From CASFRF01 sp031549345 (GTDB lineage: Bacteria > Verrucomicrobiota > Lentisphaeria > Victivallales > Victivallaceae): a stretch of 64,000 bases of DNA. The notes below the pieces were generated by a model. It did no database searches. It worked only from the letters and a program-made list of their open reading frames with translations, and was not told the origin of the DNA. The stretch lies in contig JAVBPY010000003.1 in the NCBI GenBank assembly GCA_031549345.1, positions 186,001-250,000 of the forward strand, given 5' to 3'. Of this stretch, positions 1 to 9,211 are shown in pieces. Each line of letters begins with the position of its first letter. Within the stretch, counting starts at the first letter, position 1. The translations under genes and the position numbers were made by a program.

Positions 1-265
1 AGCTCGGCACCTGCTTGAGCGCCGCCGCCGAGAATACATAATCGACCCCTTCCATGGCTTGATCGACGCTTTGACGGTCGCGGATGTCGCCGATGTAGAA
101 TTTGACCTTGGAGTTCTGGAGCTCGTGGCGCATGTCGTCCTGTTTTTTCTCGTCCCGGCTGAAAATCCGGATCTCCCGGATGTCGGAATCCAGAAAGCGG
201 CGCAACACCGCGTTGCCGAAGCTTCCGGTTCCGCCGGTAATCAACAGCGTCTTGTCATGAAACAT
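1..265 (-). CDS. CapE/WbjB-type nucleotide-sugar 4,6-dehydratase/epimerase, N-terminal part
   Basis: The first 88 residues of an SDR-type nucleotide-sugar enzyme; the rest lies beyond the left edge. It opens with MFHDKTLLITGGTGSFG, giving the NAD-binding TGGTGSFG at residues 10-17, then an R-x-F-S-R-D-E-K-K stretch and SAAALKQVPS, typical of the CapE/WbjB/FlaA1 group (UDP-GlcNAc dehydratase/C5-epimerase or 4,6-dehydratase). These enzymes make the first intermediate of UDP-linked dideoxy amino sugars in the cytoplasm. It is the last gene of the operon visible here, 35 bases downstream of a GT2 gene. The family is clear, but the exact reaction cannot be told without the C-terminal half. Confidence 0.8.
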   Translation of the reverse strand, partial: MFHDKTLLITGGTGSFGNAVLRRFLDSDIREIRIFSRDEKKQDDMRHELQNSKVKFYIGDIRDRQSVDQAMEGVDYVFSAAALKQVPS

Positions 266-300
266 ATTCACACCTTATTGTTGTTATGAATTAATTGGCG

Positions 301-1134
301 TCATTTCGCGGTTCGTTTCAACTCTTCCAATTTGAACTTGATCGTTTGGAAGTAGTGCATCTTCAAGGTGCAGAAAACCAGTCCGGGGATTCCGTCCAAA
401 AAACCGAGACGAACGATGTACGCGTACAGAAAGTAGAGAATTCCGAGGCTGTAGCTGTTCAGCAAACGGTATTTGATTCTCTGGCGCAATCGCAGCTTTC
501 CGGGGGTGAGCGATTGCTCCGCATGGAGTTTCCGGTAACGTTCCGCCTCCCAGGAAGAGTATTCATTGTGGCGGCTGATGTAGGCCTTGAGCCCTTTGAA
601 GTCCTCATGGCGGATGGGCGTTTTGAGCGAACCGATGGAACCGAGCAGCACCGGATGCTCGTGCACTTCCATGTCCAACGCGCTCCAATGATCCTCGTCG
701 ATCCTCTCGTATTCCCCTGCGGAACGCCGGAATAATGCGAGTTTGCGGCTTTCCGCCCTGTGTAACATTTTGCCCATAAAGAAAATGGTGTAGGACAAAA
801 TGAAGCCGCTGTGCGGTGTTTCCGGCAATGCGCAACGCAGCTCGTCTTTGAATTTTTCGTCCATGAACTCGTCCGCGTCCAGGCATAACACCCAGTCGGT
901 TTCAAAGGACAAATTGCGCAATGCCCAATTGCGTTTCTTGGGAAATTCCCCGTTCCAGCGGAAGTCGACAACTTCGATACCGAATTCTTCCGCAATCGTT
1001 CTTGTCGCGTCGGTGCTTCCGGAATCGACAATGTAGATTTTTTGAAAGCCGTCCAGACATTTCAGGCATGCTGCGAGGTTTTTTTCCTCGTTTTTGACCG
1101 GAATGATTACCGTAACCGGAATGATTTCTTTCAT
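301..1134 (-). CDS. Glycosyltransferase family 2 (KdtX/WaaE-like)
   Basis: A 277-residue GT-A fold transferase, probably acting at the inner membrane on the growing polysaccharide repeat unit. The N-terminus VTVIIPVKNEEKNL and IYIVDSGSTDAT are GT2 nucleotide-binding motifs, and LCLDADEF near residue 84 gives the metal-binding DAD. The layout resembles lipopolysaccharide core beta-glucosyltransferases of the WaaE/KdtX kind. The start at 1134 is chosen because GGAAG lies seven bases upstream; longer starts would run into the preceding glycosyltransferase gene, which ends at 1160. Donor and acceptor are unknown. Confidence 0.82.
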   Translation of the reverse strand: MKEIIPVTVIIPVKNEEKNLAACLKCLDGFQKIYIVDSGSTDATRTIAEEFGIEVVDFRWNGEFPKKRNWALRNLSFETDWVLCLDADEFMDEKFKDELRCALPETPHSGFILSYTIFFMGKMLHRAESRKLALFRRSAGEYERIDEDHWSALDMEVHEHPVLLGSIGSLKTPIRHEDFKGLKAYISRHNEYSSWEAERYRKLHAEQSLTPGKLRLRQRIKYRLLNSYSLGILYFLYAYIVRLGFLDGIPGLVFCTLKMHYFQTIKFKLEELKRTAK

Positions 1135-1159
1135 GACGTTTCTTCCCATGCCAGGCGCT

Positions 1160-2302
1160 TTAATCTTGTATGATCCAATCAAGTCCACGGCGGTCGTTGT
1201 TGCGAAGCCACGCGTAGGCCGCTTGCATCTTCCGGCCGATGTTGCTCCAGCCGAACTCCTCTTCCATCCAGGCTTTGCCGCAAGCGCCCATGCTTTGCAA
1301 CTCCCCGCGCGTTTTCGCCATGGCGGTTTTCATGGCGGCGCCGAATTCGGAGAGGGGAGGCCACCACCCGGCATGACGTTCTTCGAGTTTTTCCCATGGC
1401 GCTCCCTGGCTGCAAACGACAGGGACTCCGCAGGCCAACGCTTCCGCGACGACCATGCCGAAATTCTCCGAATGCGTCGGAAGCACAAATAAATCCGCTT
1501 CGGACAACAGTCGATCCCGTTCCGGACGCGAATACTCGCCCGTAAAAATCAGGCGCTCCAAACGGTATTCCCAGGCGCGTTTTTTCAGCATCCTCGGGTA
1601 TTCGTCGCCGTCGGGGCCGACGATATACAAAGTCCATTCGGGGAAGAGCGGCTCCAGCTTTCTCCATTCTTCAAGAAGAATATCCAAACCTTTTTTGGGA
1701 TGAAGCCTGGAAATGAACACCATCTTGCGTTGCCCTCCCGCGGCGCGCGCCGAATTTTGCGGCGGAATGTCGACGCCGTTCGGCAAGAGAATGATCGGTT
1801 GGCGGTAACCCAGGCGGCGAATATCCTCCACCTCCATCCGGCTGGTGGCATGAAATGCGTCGCAGCGGGCCAGGACACGGTTTTGCCCCAACAAGCCCAA
1901 GACTTTTTTGCGGTACTTGGAATGGTTCAGCGCCCATTCCGACAACGTTCCCCTGGGGGCGACAATCAGTTTGCTGTATTTTCCGGAGGCCGCGCCGACA
2001 TAGAGGTTCGGCGCCATCCACAAGCTGTGGTTATGGATGATTTCCACTTGTTCGCACTTCTTTTGCAGGGCTTGTTTCATTTTCGATGAAACACCCAGCC
2101 GGAACAGCAACGGTTGCCTGGAGGAGGGGAAAACCGTTACGCGGAAACGCGTCTCCGAGGGCGGCAGGATGGAGGGCGAGAGCAAGTAAAGCTCGACATT
2201 GTTTTGGGGAATCTCCCCCAATGCGCCGCACAGTCGCGGAATGCTGTACGCGACTCCGCTGGAAATCGTATCGATTCTGGGTAAAACATGCAGAATATTC
2301 AT
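1160..2302 (-). CDS. Glycosyltransferase family 4
   Basis: A 380-residue GT-B retaining glycosyltransferase. It starts MNILHVLPRIDTISSGVAYS, the usual GT4 N-terminal strand and glycine loop. The C-terminal half carries KMVFISRLHPKKGLDIL and SENFGMVVAEALACGVPVV, which is the E-x7-E donor-binding motif. A longer reading frame exists upstream, but a GGGAG-like ribosome site and the GT4 alignment both favour 2302. It lies 37 bases downstream of another GT4 gene in the same operon. The sugar is not predictable. Confidence 0.85.
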   Translation of the reverse strand: MNILHVLPRIDTISSGVAYSIPRLCGALGEIPQNNVELYLLSPSILPPSETRFRVTVFPSSRQPLLFRLGVSSKMKQALQKKCEQVEIIHNHSLWMAPNLYVGAASGKYSKLIVAPRGTLSEWALNHSKYRKKVLGLLGQNRVLARCDAFHATSRMEVEDIRRLGYRQPIILLPNGVDIPPQNSARAAGGQRKMVFISRLHPKKGLDILLEEWRKLEPLFPEWTLYIVGPDGDEYPRMLKKRAWEYRLERLIFTGEYSRPERDRLLSEADLFVLPTHSENFGMVVAEALACGVPVVCSQGAPWEKLEERHAGWWPPLSEFGAAMKTAMAKTRGELQSMGACGKAWMEEEFGWSNIGRKMQAAYAWLRNNDRRGLDWIIQD

Positions 2303-2339
2303 GACGCCCGCTCCCGTATTTCGGTCGAATTCATGGAAC

Positions 2340-3500
2340 TTATACCTCTCCGGCAAGCTGTTCAAAGGCATGGATGACGGAAGAAAAATTCCATTCGTTT
2401 GCTTTTTGAAGTGAAACTTCTTTCCAGGCCGGTCCTTTTTCGCGGTTTTCATACGCCCGCCGCATTGCATCCAGAACCGCGTCGGAGGAAAGTTCCTTCA
2501 ACGCATAGCCATTCCGTTCGTCTTCAAGGAGATCGATCGCCGCGCCACAGGTGCCGCCGGTGGAGGCGATGATTCCTTTTCCGCATTGCAGCGCTTCGTT
2601 CAAGGTCAACCCCCAGGGTTCATCCCGGTACGGAGCCACAAAAACATCCGACGCATGATAGACCGTCGGCAGGTCCTTGTAGGAAACTTGGCCCAGATAA
2701 ACAATGGAATTTTTTTCTTCTTCCTCTCTCGTTTCCATGGGAGGGAACAAGTCCCCGTCGCCGGCGATGAGCAATGCGATATCGGGGTATTCGCGCCGGA
2801 GCTCCCGGTAGGCGGTCAGCAATAATTCGATCCCCTTCCGGCGAACCAGCCGCCCGGAATAAAGGAAAACAAATTTACCTTCCAGGTTGTATTTTTGGCG
2901 GAAATCGCGGAGTGCAACTTCCGGAATCCGTGGATTGAACATCGCCGGATCGACCGCGTAACGGGCTTCGAGCAACTGCTTGGGTTCCGCGCCGAATTTC
3001 TTCCAGAAGTCGCGGTTCGCGCTGCCGATGAATAAGAGAACACGGCTTCTCCGGACTAAAAACGAGAGAAACCGGCGCTTCAGTTTTCCCTTCAGTCCGT
3101 GTTCTTTCAGGATGTGTACATTTGTATCGGAGCGCAATCCATACGGCGTACGGTGCCGGAAGCACCACAGCAATGCAACCCACGACAAGGCGAAATAATA
3201 ACCGTGAACAACAACCAGGTCCGGCGCCTCCGCGGAGAGAGTGCGCCAAAGGAGTTTCCCGGCGTTCCAGAATTCTTTTGCCGTCAATTTTTTGACGGTT
3301 TGCGGACATACGACCTGGCGCTTATAGGTATACGCAAGCGCACCCTGGTTTACATCGTCGAGATTCCAGGCATTGTTCGAGGCCCCCGGTATCTGGTAAA
3401 AAACCCGAAAGTCGAGACCCTTTACTTGTTCGTGAATCTGCTGAAACAAGGGCTCGCGGTAGGGCGCCGGCAGGCGTGATATGAAAAAAATCTTTTTCAT
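2340..3500 (-). CDS. Glycosyltransferase family 4
   Basis: A 386-residue GT4 protein starting MKKIFFISRLPAPYREPLF. It has the C-terminal donor-site segment FVFLYSGRLVRRKGIELLL and EPWGLTLNEALQCGKGIIAS. The start codon overlaps the stop of the upstream GT2 gene by four bases (ATGA), so the two are translationally coupled and the long N-terminal extension of the open frame is not coding. It probably adds one residue to the repeat unit on the cytoplasmic face. Confidence 0.85.
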   Translation of the reverse strand: MKKIFFISRLPAPYREPLFQQIHEQVKGLDFRVFYQIPGASNNAWNLDDVNQGALAYTYKRQVVCPQTVKKLTAKEFWNAGKLLWRTLSAEAPDLVVVHGYYFALSWVALLWCFRHRTPYGLRSDTNVHILKEHGLKGKLKRRFLSFLVRRSRVLLFIGSANRDFWKKFGAEPKQLLEARYAVDPAMFNPRIPEVALRDFRQKYNLEGKFVFLYSGRLVRRKGIELLLTAYRELRREYPDIALLIAGDGDLFPPMETREEEEKNSIVYLGQVSYKDLPTVYHASDVFVAPYRDEPWGLTLNEALQCGKGIIASTGGTCGAAIDLLEDERNGYALKELSSDAVLDAMRRAYENREKGPAWKEVSLQKANEWNFSSVIHAFEQLAGEV

Positions 3501-4498
3501 TTTTTGTTTTTTTCCGGCTTGGGCGCATTCATCTCCGCCCAGGAAATATTCGGCGGACCGAACGCGGAAGAATCGTAATGCCCCTTCCAGGCCGCCCACA
3601 TCGAACGGGTCAGCAGTTTGAAAAAGCGGCGGTATTTCTCTCGCTCGCGCGTCGGAAAGTGCAAAACCATCCGCCACCACGACACCAGAAGAGCCGTCGC
3701 CATGTGATAGAAGGCGTCGCCGCGTTGTCCGTGTTTGAGCCGCACGTAAAACGCGTTGCGTTTCAGCAGGAAATTGACCATGCTGCAGTAGTCGTACCCG
3801 CTCGCTTTCTGGAGGTGGACAATGCTTTCGACGGGGCAATAAAAACTTTTCCAGCCGGCGCGGTTCATCCGCCATGTGTAGTCCCAGTCATCGCCGTACA
3901 TGAAAACGGGGACATCGTACAGCCCCACTTCCTCGATTGTTTTCCGGCGCAACAAAATGCATACCCCATTGAGAAGGGGGGCATACCGGGCTGTGTCGTC
4001 CGCCAGCAATTTCCGGCCGAAAAGCTTGCAGCGGATGTACTGCAGAATATGGCGGACACCGCTGTATTGCGGGCAAATCGTGTTTTGGACGACGCCGTGT
4101 TTTTGAAAGTACACCTTGGGCCCGGCGATGCCGACGGCCGGGTCGCGCTCCATGCAGTCGATCAATGCGCAGACGAAGCGCGGGTTGATTACGATCGTAT
4201 CCGGGTTGACGACCAGGACATAGTCCGCGCCCAAATCCAGCGCTTTTTCTATGCCCTTGTTGTTGCCGCCGGTGTAACCGGAGTTGCTCTCCTGACGCAG
4301 CAAATGGATCGAAGGAAACGCTCTTTTACACCGGAAGCCGGAGTCGTCCACGGAGGCGTTGTCCACGATAATAATCTCGTATTCTCCGCCCTGTAAAGTA
4401 AGGAAGGATTGAACGCATTCGAGCAACAAATCTCCCCCGTTGTAATTCAAAATCACAATGCCGACTTTGCGGCCCGGCGCTTGTTCCTCGGTAATCAC
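3497..4498 (-). CDS. Glycosyltransferase family 2, rhamnosyltransferase-like
   Basis: A 333-residue GT2 enzyme with VGIVILNYNGGDLLLEC at the N-terminus, IIIVDNASVDDSG, and LVVNPDTIV in the DXD position, the pattern of WbbL/RfbN-like rhamnosyltransferases. GVCILLRRKTIEEVGLYD and MYGDDWDYTWRM follow as the acceptor-side motif (the ED/DDWD loop). Four-base overlaps with both neighbours (3497-3500 and 4495-4498) show tight coupling. Substrate assignment to rhamnose is only by resemblance. Confidence 0.82.
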   Translation of the reverse strand: MITEEQAPGRKVGIVILNYNGGDLLLECVQSFLTLQGGEYEIIIVDNASVDDSGFRCKRAFPSIHLLRQESNSGYTGGNNKGIEKALDLGADYVLVVNPDTIVINPRFVCALIDCMERDPAVGIAGPKVYFQKHGVVQNTICPQYSGVRHILQYIRCKLFGRKLLADDTARYAPLLNGVCILLRRKTIEEVGLYDVPVFMYGDDWDYTWRMNRAGWKSFYCPVESIVHLQKASGYDYCSMVNFLLKRNAFYVRLKHGQRGDAFYHMATALLVSWWRMVLHFPTREREKYRRFFKLLTRSMWAAWKGHYDSSAFGPPNISWAEMNAPKPEKNKK

Positions 4499-5406
4499 TT
4501 ATGCGGCTCCATGGGAATCCGGCGCAAATCCTGTTTTCGCGAGCGCAGGAGCCACAGCGGCAGCTTCACGGCGGCGATGCACCCTTGTGTGAGGCTGATG
4601 GCAATGTAACGCCCGGCCCGGCTCCCTGGTTTGCCCAGCGACTTCAGCCCCTTCAGGGCCCTGCCCAGGGGCAGCGCCACAACGGCGGACCAATAAATCC
4701 TCAGACGCGGCCAGCGCGTCGGCGAATCGGGCCAGCCAAGGCAGCCGTGCCGTAATGTGAAGCGGAGCAAAGATTTATAAAAATTGATTTCCCAGATGGC
4801 GCGTTTCAGCGACCAGCAGCGGCAGGGGTGTTCGGCGCGGGCATCCGGAACGAATAGAATTTTTCCATATTTCAACACCTCCATGGCCAGGTCGGTATCC
4901 TCGAATGCGGCGAAGGCGAATCCCTGGTCGAAGGCGCCGATTTTTTCGAGGACATCCCGGCGAAAGGCGATGTTGCAGGTCAAGTAAACGCCTCCCTCGA
5001 AATTGCTTGGGCTCATCCCCAGAAGGCCGAACTCGTTTTTGCATGGTATGACCGCCCCTTCCACGCCGACAACATCGGGGCTTCCAGCAAAGGGCGCGGT
5101 AAGCGCGGCCAACCAGCCTTTGCACGGATAGGCGTCGTCGTCAAACAAGCAGATGATTTCCCCTTTTGCGGCGGCGATTCCCGTATTGCGCGCGGTCGCC
5201 GGCCCGCAGCCCGGCAAGACGAAAAAGCGGAATGGAATTCCTTGCGGATCAAAATTTTTCAGAACTTCAACCGTGTTGTCCCGGCAGCCGTCGGCGACGA
5301 CAATGATTTCAAAATCGCCGGAAACTTGTTCGGCGATGATTTGCTTCAGGCAAATTTGTATTTCTTCGCATTTGTTGTGGGTGGGGATGACGACACTGTA
5401 CTTCAT
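4495..5406 (-). CDS. Glycosyltransferase family 2
   Basis: A 303-residue GT2 protein. It begins MKYSVVIPTHNKCEEIQICL, then IIVVADGCRDNTVEVL and ICLFDDDAYPCKGWL, the last holding the metal-binding aspartates. FAAFEDTDLAMEVLKYG is the conserved acceptor-side E-D-x-D motif. The start is preceded by 26 non-coding bases after a GT4 gene, and its end overlaps the next GT2 gene by four bases. Donor and acceptor are unknown. Confidence 0.82.
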   Translation of the reverse strand: MKYSVVIPTHNKCEEIQICLKQIIAEQVSGDFEIIVVADGCRDNTVEVLKNFDPQGIPFRFFVLPGCGPATARNTGIAAAKGEIICLFDDDAYPCKGWLAALTAPFAGSPDVVGVEGAVIPCKNEFGLLGMSPSNFEGGVYLTCNIAFRRDVLEKIGAFDQGFAFAAFEDTDLAMEVLKYGKILFVPDARAEHPCRCWSLKRAIWEINFYKSLLRFTLRHGCLGWPDSPTRWPRLRIYWSAVVALPLGRALKGLKSLGKPGSRAGRYIAISLTQGCIAAVKLPLWLLRSRKQDLRRIPMEPHK

Positions 5407-5432
5407 AGGTATTCCTTACATTGAATGATGAT

Positions 5433-6695
5433 TTATATGGATTGTTTTGTTGCCCCGAGGGATTCAAAAAGCTTTTTCCACTCGAGTTCGATTTTTTCCG
5501 GCGCAAAATCACGGCTCCGCTGAAGCGCATTTATGCTCATTTCCCGCAGCGCGTCGGGGTCTTTGGCCAGAGAAACAATCGCCTGCGCCAAAGCATCGAC
5601 ATCGCCCGCCTTTACGACCAGCCCGTTATGGCCGGGCTGGACCACATCGCCGGTGTGATCGGAGCTTATTACCGGCAAGCCGTAGCTCATCGCCTCCAGC
5701 TGCACGATGCCGAACCCTTCCGAAATCGAAGGCAAAGCCAGGACATCGTGCCGCGCCAGGAAGGATGGTACATCCTGCCGGGGAATTTTTCCCAGGAACG
5801 TTGCGATGTCCTTGTACTCCTCCAGCCGCGCCGGATTGATCTGAATCAGCCCCGCGACGGACAACGTCGCGTCGACCTCTTCCCGCGCTTTGCGGAGGGC
5901 GGGGAGCAGAATATGCAGCCCTTTGGCCATTGTTGCGTTGCCCAAAAACGCGAGCCTGATTTTATTTTTTGTCGCCGGCCCCCGTGCCGCGGGAGAGGCC
6001 GGGGGCTTATAGGCCAAGGGGATAATTTTACATTTGCCGACATTGATTCCGGATTGCTGCAAACAGAATTTTGTCCACTGCGAGTTGCACACGATTACGT
6101 CCGCAATGTTTTGTTCTTCCAGTAAGCGCGGTCTTTCCAGATCCAGCCAATACGGCGTGTTGTTCTCCTGGCATGTTTCCCAATCCGGTTTGCCCCACAC
6201 CCAGTCCGGATGCGCTTTTTGATTCCGGATGACTTCCTCCGTGCCGAACACCCCCCCGTCGATTTGATCGAGCACACAAATGCTCCGTCCGCGGAAATGC
6301 TTGAAAAGATCGCCGGAACCCCGGAATCCGACGATGGCGTCGGGCATTTCCCGGGTTGAGGCGGCGACTTTGTGCGCCATCTGCTTAAAAAACCAATGGT
6401 ACAACATTGTTCGCTCCGTCGAGTCGGCAACACGGCGCATCCGCCGGCGGAATTCCAGTTCCAAAAGGTTGTGCGCGCATACGTGGGAGGCAGCCAGCGA
6501 GGAGGAACGTCCCAGCAGCTTCCGCACCCCGGCGTGTCCGGAAAAGGCTTGCAGGAACGGCTTGAGGCAATGCATGGAGCTGCCGCGCCCCAAATAAAGG
6601 CCGGCATGATAGGTGCGCAAAAGACCCAGGCGCTCCAGCATCAGCGGAACCGCATAATGCTCCCTCGGGCCGAATTCAACCACGTCAACTCTCAT
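5433..6695 (-). CDS. Glycosyltransferase family 4
   Basis: A 420-residue GT4 protein. The C-terminal half shows IRLAFLGNATMAKGLHILLPAL and PSISEGFGIVQLEAMSYGLPVISS with the E-x7-E motif. The N-terminal half is divergent and rich in histidine and arginine. The start overlaps the end of the upstream membrane protein by 11 bases. It probably acts in repeat-unit assembly together with the five other GT2/GT4 enzymes of this operon. Confidence 0.83.
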   Translation of the reverse strand: MRVDVVEFGPREHYAVPLMLERLGLLRTYHAGLYLGRGSSMHCLKPFLQAFSGHAGVRKLLGRSSSLAASHVCAHNLLELEFRRRMRRVADSTERTMLYHWFFKQMAHKVAASTREMPDAIVGFRGSGDLFKHFRGRSICVLDQIDGGVFGTEEVIRNQKAHPDWVWGKPDWETCQENNTPYWLDLERPRLLEEQNIADVIVCNSQWTKFCLQQSGINVGKCKIIPLAYKPPASPAARGPATKNKIRLAFLGNATMAKGLHILLPALRKAREEVDATLSVAGLIQINPARLEEYKDIATFLGKIPRQDVPSFLARHDVLALPSISEGFGIVQLEAMSYGLPVISSDHTGDVVQPGHNGLVVKAGDVDALAQAIVSLAKDPDALREMSINALQRSRDFAPEKIELEWKKLFESLGATKQSI

Positions 6696-7989
6696 CGCAT
6701 CTCCTCATGTGTTGTGAACCAGGCGGATCGCCGTCGGCGTCGGCCTCCCGATTTTTCGCAGGCTGTCCGTCCTCTTCGCGGAGAGTCGGCTTCTGCTGAA
6801 AATGATATCCGATAATCAGGGCGTTGCTCGTAAGCCAAAACCATGGCATGTAAATATTGCCAACGCTCAAATGCCAGTCGTGGGAAAACGAGTCGATGAA
6901 AAAGCCCAGCCAGATCGCCGCGAAGACCAGCAGTTGTTTATGCAGAATGCCGGGACACGGATTGAAAAATATTTTTCGGCAGATATTCAAAACATAAAGC
7001 CAGTATCCCCATAAAATAAGCAAGGCGAAAATCCCCAGGTCGTGCCAGACCATCAGGTGCAAATTGTGCGCCATCGCCTGATTTTCCATGGAATTATCCC
7101 AGGAAAAAAAATAATTGTTTGCAATAAAATACGCGTAGCGGTTTGTGCCGAGCCCATAGCCGAAAAGAGGGCTTCCCTTGATGTTGAACCACAAACTTTC
7201 GTAACGCAGGAATCGTCCCGAAGAGATGTCGTCGGTATCCAAACGCAGAAGATCGCGGCCGGCTTCCGTGTGAAACGCCAGGTAATATCCCGTGAGGATA
7301 AGCAACATTCCCAGTACGACATGCCGTATTTTCAACTTTATCCCCAGGAACGTGAGGATAAAAAGCGGACAGACCAGAAACGCGGTCAGAATTCCCGTGC
7401 GCCCCTTGCTGGCGATCAGGGCGAGGACCCAATATCCTCCCAAAATGGCGCTCGGCAATCTGAAGAAAGGCCTGCCGCACAACGTGTAATAAAAACACAA
7501 CGGAATCAGGACGACGGCGAATGCCGCAATCCCGGTCGCCTTCATAATATCGATGTTTTGAAAGCGCTCCATGCCAAGCTGCGGAATGCCCAACTGGACG
7601 GCAAGACCGAGTCCGATAAGAAAATAACTTACCGAAAGAACATGAAAAACTTTTCCGATTCCCGAAACATTTTCCACCGCTTTCCGAAGGCCGGTGAATG
7701 AAAATAAATAATAGCAAAAGAGCCCGATGGCGAGATAGAGCGAATACTGGAAAAGCATGGAATGAAGCACTGAAATGACGCCCAGCCCCAAGAACAGCGC
7801 GGCCCATGCTGATTTTTTTTTCTTTTCGGGGGACGCCTTGTTCTGGAACAACATTACACAGCAGAGCACGCCGATCACGGTTGTGAGAATCGTCCGGTAG
7901 TTCAAGAGCCATGCAAACCCCGGAACCCCCAATTGCAACCCGCAATAAAGGCCCCAGGCAAGCAAAATGTAGTAGTAGAATTTATTCAT
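6685..7989 (-). CDS. O-antigen polymerase/ligase-like membrane protein (Wzy/WaaL family)
   Basis: A 434-residue polytopic inner-membrane protein starting MNKFYYYILLAWGLYCG, with about ten hydrophobic helices and the periplasmic-loop signature of the Wzy_C family near residues 250-310 (GRDLLRLDTDDISSGRFLRY, then FGYGLGTNRYAYFI). Members polymerise lipid-linked repeat units or ligate polymer to lipid. In an operon with Wzx, polymerase is the more likely role. The ATG at 7989 overlaps the upstream gene by eight bases; a TTG further upstream is less likely. The last ~30 residues are charged and probably cytoplasmic. Confidence 0.8.
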   Translation of the reverse strand: MNKFYYYILLAWGLYCGLQLGVPGFAWLLNYRTILTTVIGVLCCVMLFQNKASPEKKKKSAWAALFLGLGVISVLHSMLFQYSLYLAIGLFCYYLFSFTGLRKAVENVSGIGKVFHVLSVSYFLIGLGLAVQLGIPQLGMERFQNIDIMKATGIAAFAVVLIPLCFYYTLCGRPFFRLPSAILGGYWVLALIASKGRTGILTAFLVCPLFILTFLGIKLKIRHVVLGMLLILTGYYLAFHTEAGRDLLRLDTDDISSGRFLRYESLWFNIKGSPLFGYGLGTNRYAYFIANNYFFSWDNSMENQAMAHNLHLMVWHDLGIFALLILWGYWLYVLNICRKIFFNPCPGILHKQLLVFAAIWLGFFIDSFSHDWHLSVGNIYMPWFWLTSNALIIGYHFQQKPTLREEDGQPAKNREADADGDPPGSQHMRRCDES

Positions 7990-9211
7990 GTTGCACCGTT
8001 GCGGCAAGAGCGGATGGCGGAGCGGGGTAAATGACGATATCGCGGATTCCGATGATTCCTTTTTTTACAATAATCTGCGGCTTCACATCAAGCATTGTCT
8101 CCGGAATTGTCCATTCAAAAAAACGTTTGGCCGGATCGTTGAAAACAAAACCGCACTGCAGAACGTCGAGATGTCCTTTTTTCACACTTAGAAAAAATGT
8201 GCTTCCACGGACACTTTCGTCCGGGGCAATTTCGATCCGCACTATCCCCCCCCGGGGCAAATCCATATTTTTCCCGTAGAGGACGCCCGACACCGCATCC
8301 GGCGCTTTTATGGTGAACACACCGGCGCGGTCAAAGGAAAATTGGGTGGGATTGATTCCCGCCAGCCAAAACATGGGTGTCCATTGCCGCGGAAACGTCG
8401 CTCCGTCAGGGAGGGGGTGTCCGCTTTTTGTGGCCCATTGGGCGTACATGGGCGTGTGTCCTATTTCTTCGCGCAGGGCAAAGGAGCCTTTCGGCAAAAG
8501 GGGCGTCGAAGGAGGAGTGACTTTTTCCGTTGTTTCCCCGGATATGCCGTCCAGACGATAAAGGAGGATTCCATCTTTGCGTCCGTGGGGGGCGCGGTAT
8601 ATGAATGTATTGCCATAGGACAACAAAAGCTCCTTGATTTTCGGATGCGAACTCTCCCGCAAAACGAGATAAAAAGTGTCCTTCCCCGGCAAGGAATCGC
8701 CGATTTGCCGCCAGAAAAACGACATGTCCAACGGCGTCTTGCGGTCAAACTCAAGAACATCCGCCGTGCTGTAAAAGGCCAGGCGCTTGTCGCCGATCGA
8801 GGCAAAATCAAAGATAAGGGCGGATTGCCGCGCCGGAATATCCTTTTGCAGCACCGTGCCGATTTCATTCAAATAGGATTTGTCCCCCGGGCGGCGGCAG
8901 ATCAACACCGCGGAGAGGACAAGGTAGCCCGCTCCCAGCAGAAGAAAGGCGATGCGGATTTGCCGCATGTTGATTTGTTTATAGAGTTTGATGCAGCACA
9001 CCGTCCCTAAAATCAGCAGCATCGAGGCCAAGAAGTAGTAATACCGCGTGGAAGAATACCCCATGGCTTGCCGCCACAAAAACATGCCTCCCAACCATGC
9101 GAACAAAAAGAGGAGCAAGGGAGCATCCTCAATGGTCCGCCAGGGCTTTCGGGCGATTTGGCGAAGAAGCAGGGCGATTGTGTCTTTCATCCGCATTGGG
9201 TCAGAGTCCAT
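7982..9211 (-). CDS. C-terminal half of a GT-C membrane glycosyltransferase (three TM helices plus soluble domain)
   Basis: A 409-residue protein starting MDSDPMRMKDTIALLL. Three hydrophobic helices (about residues 28-45, 55-77 and 84-104) are followed by a soluble domain of ~280 residues with no recognised family. The first 110 residues read like the downstream half of an ArnT/PMT-type GT-C protein, whose upstream half is the preceding gene. The two frames overlap by 11 bases and no ribosome site is visible before this ATG. Either it is a genuine split gene translated by coupling, or one gene broken by a frameshift near 9200. The GT-C assignment is moderate. Confidence 0.6.
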   Translation of the reverse strand: MDSDPMRMKDTIALLLRQIARKPWRTIEDAPLLLFLFAWLGGMFLWRQAMGYSSTRYYYFLASMLLILGTVCCIKLYKQINMRQIRIAFLLLGAGYLVLSAVLICRRPGDKSYLNEIGTVLQKDIPARQSALIFDFASIGDKRLAFYSTADVLEFDRKTPLDMSFFWRQIGDSLPGKDTFYLVLRESSHPKIKELLLSYGNTFIYRAPHGRKDGILLYRLDGISGETTEKVTPPSTPLLPKGSFALREEIGHTPMYAQWATKSGHPLPDGATFPRQWTPMFWLAGINPTQFSFDRAGVFTIKAPDAVSGVLYGKNMDLPRGGIVRIEIAPDESVRGSTFFLSVKKGHLDVLQCGFVFNDPAKRFFEWTIPETMLDVKPQIIVKKGIIGIRDIVIYPAPPSALAATVQHE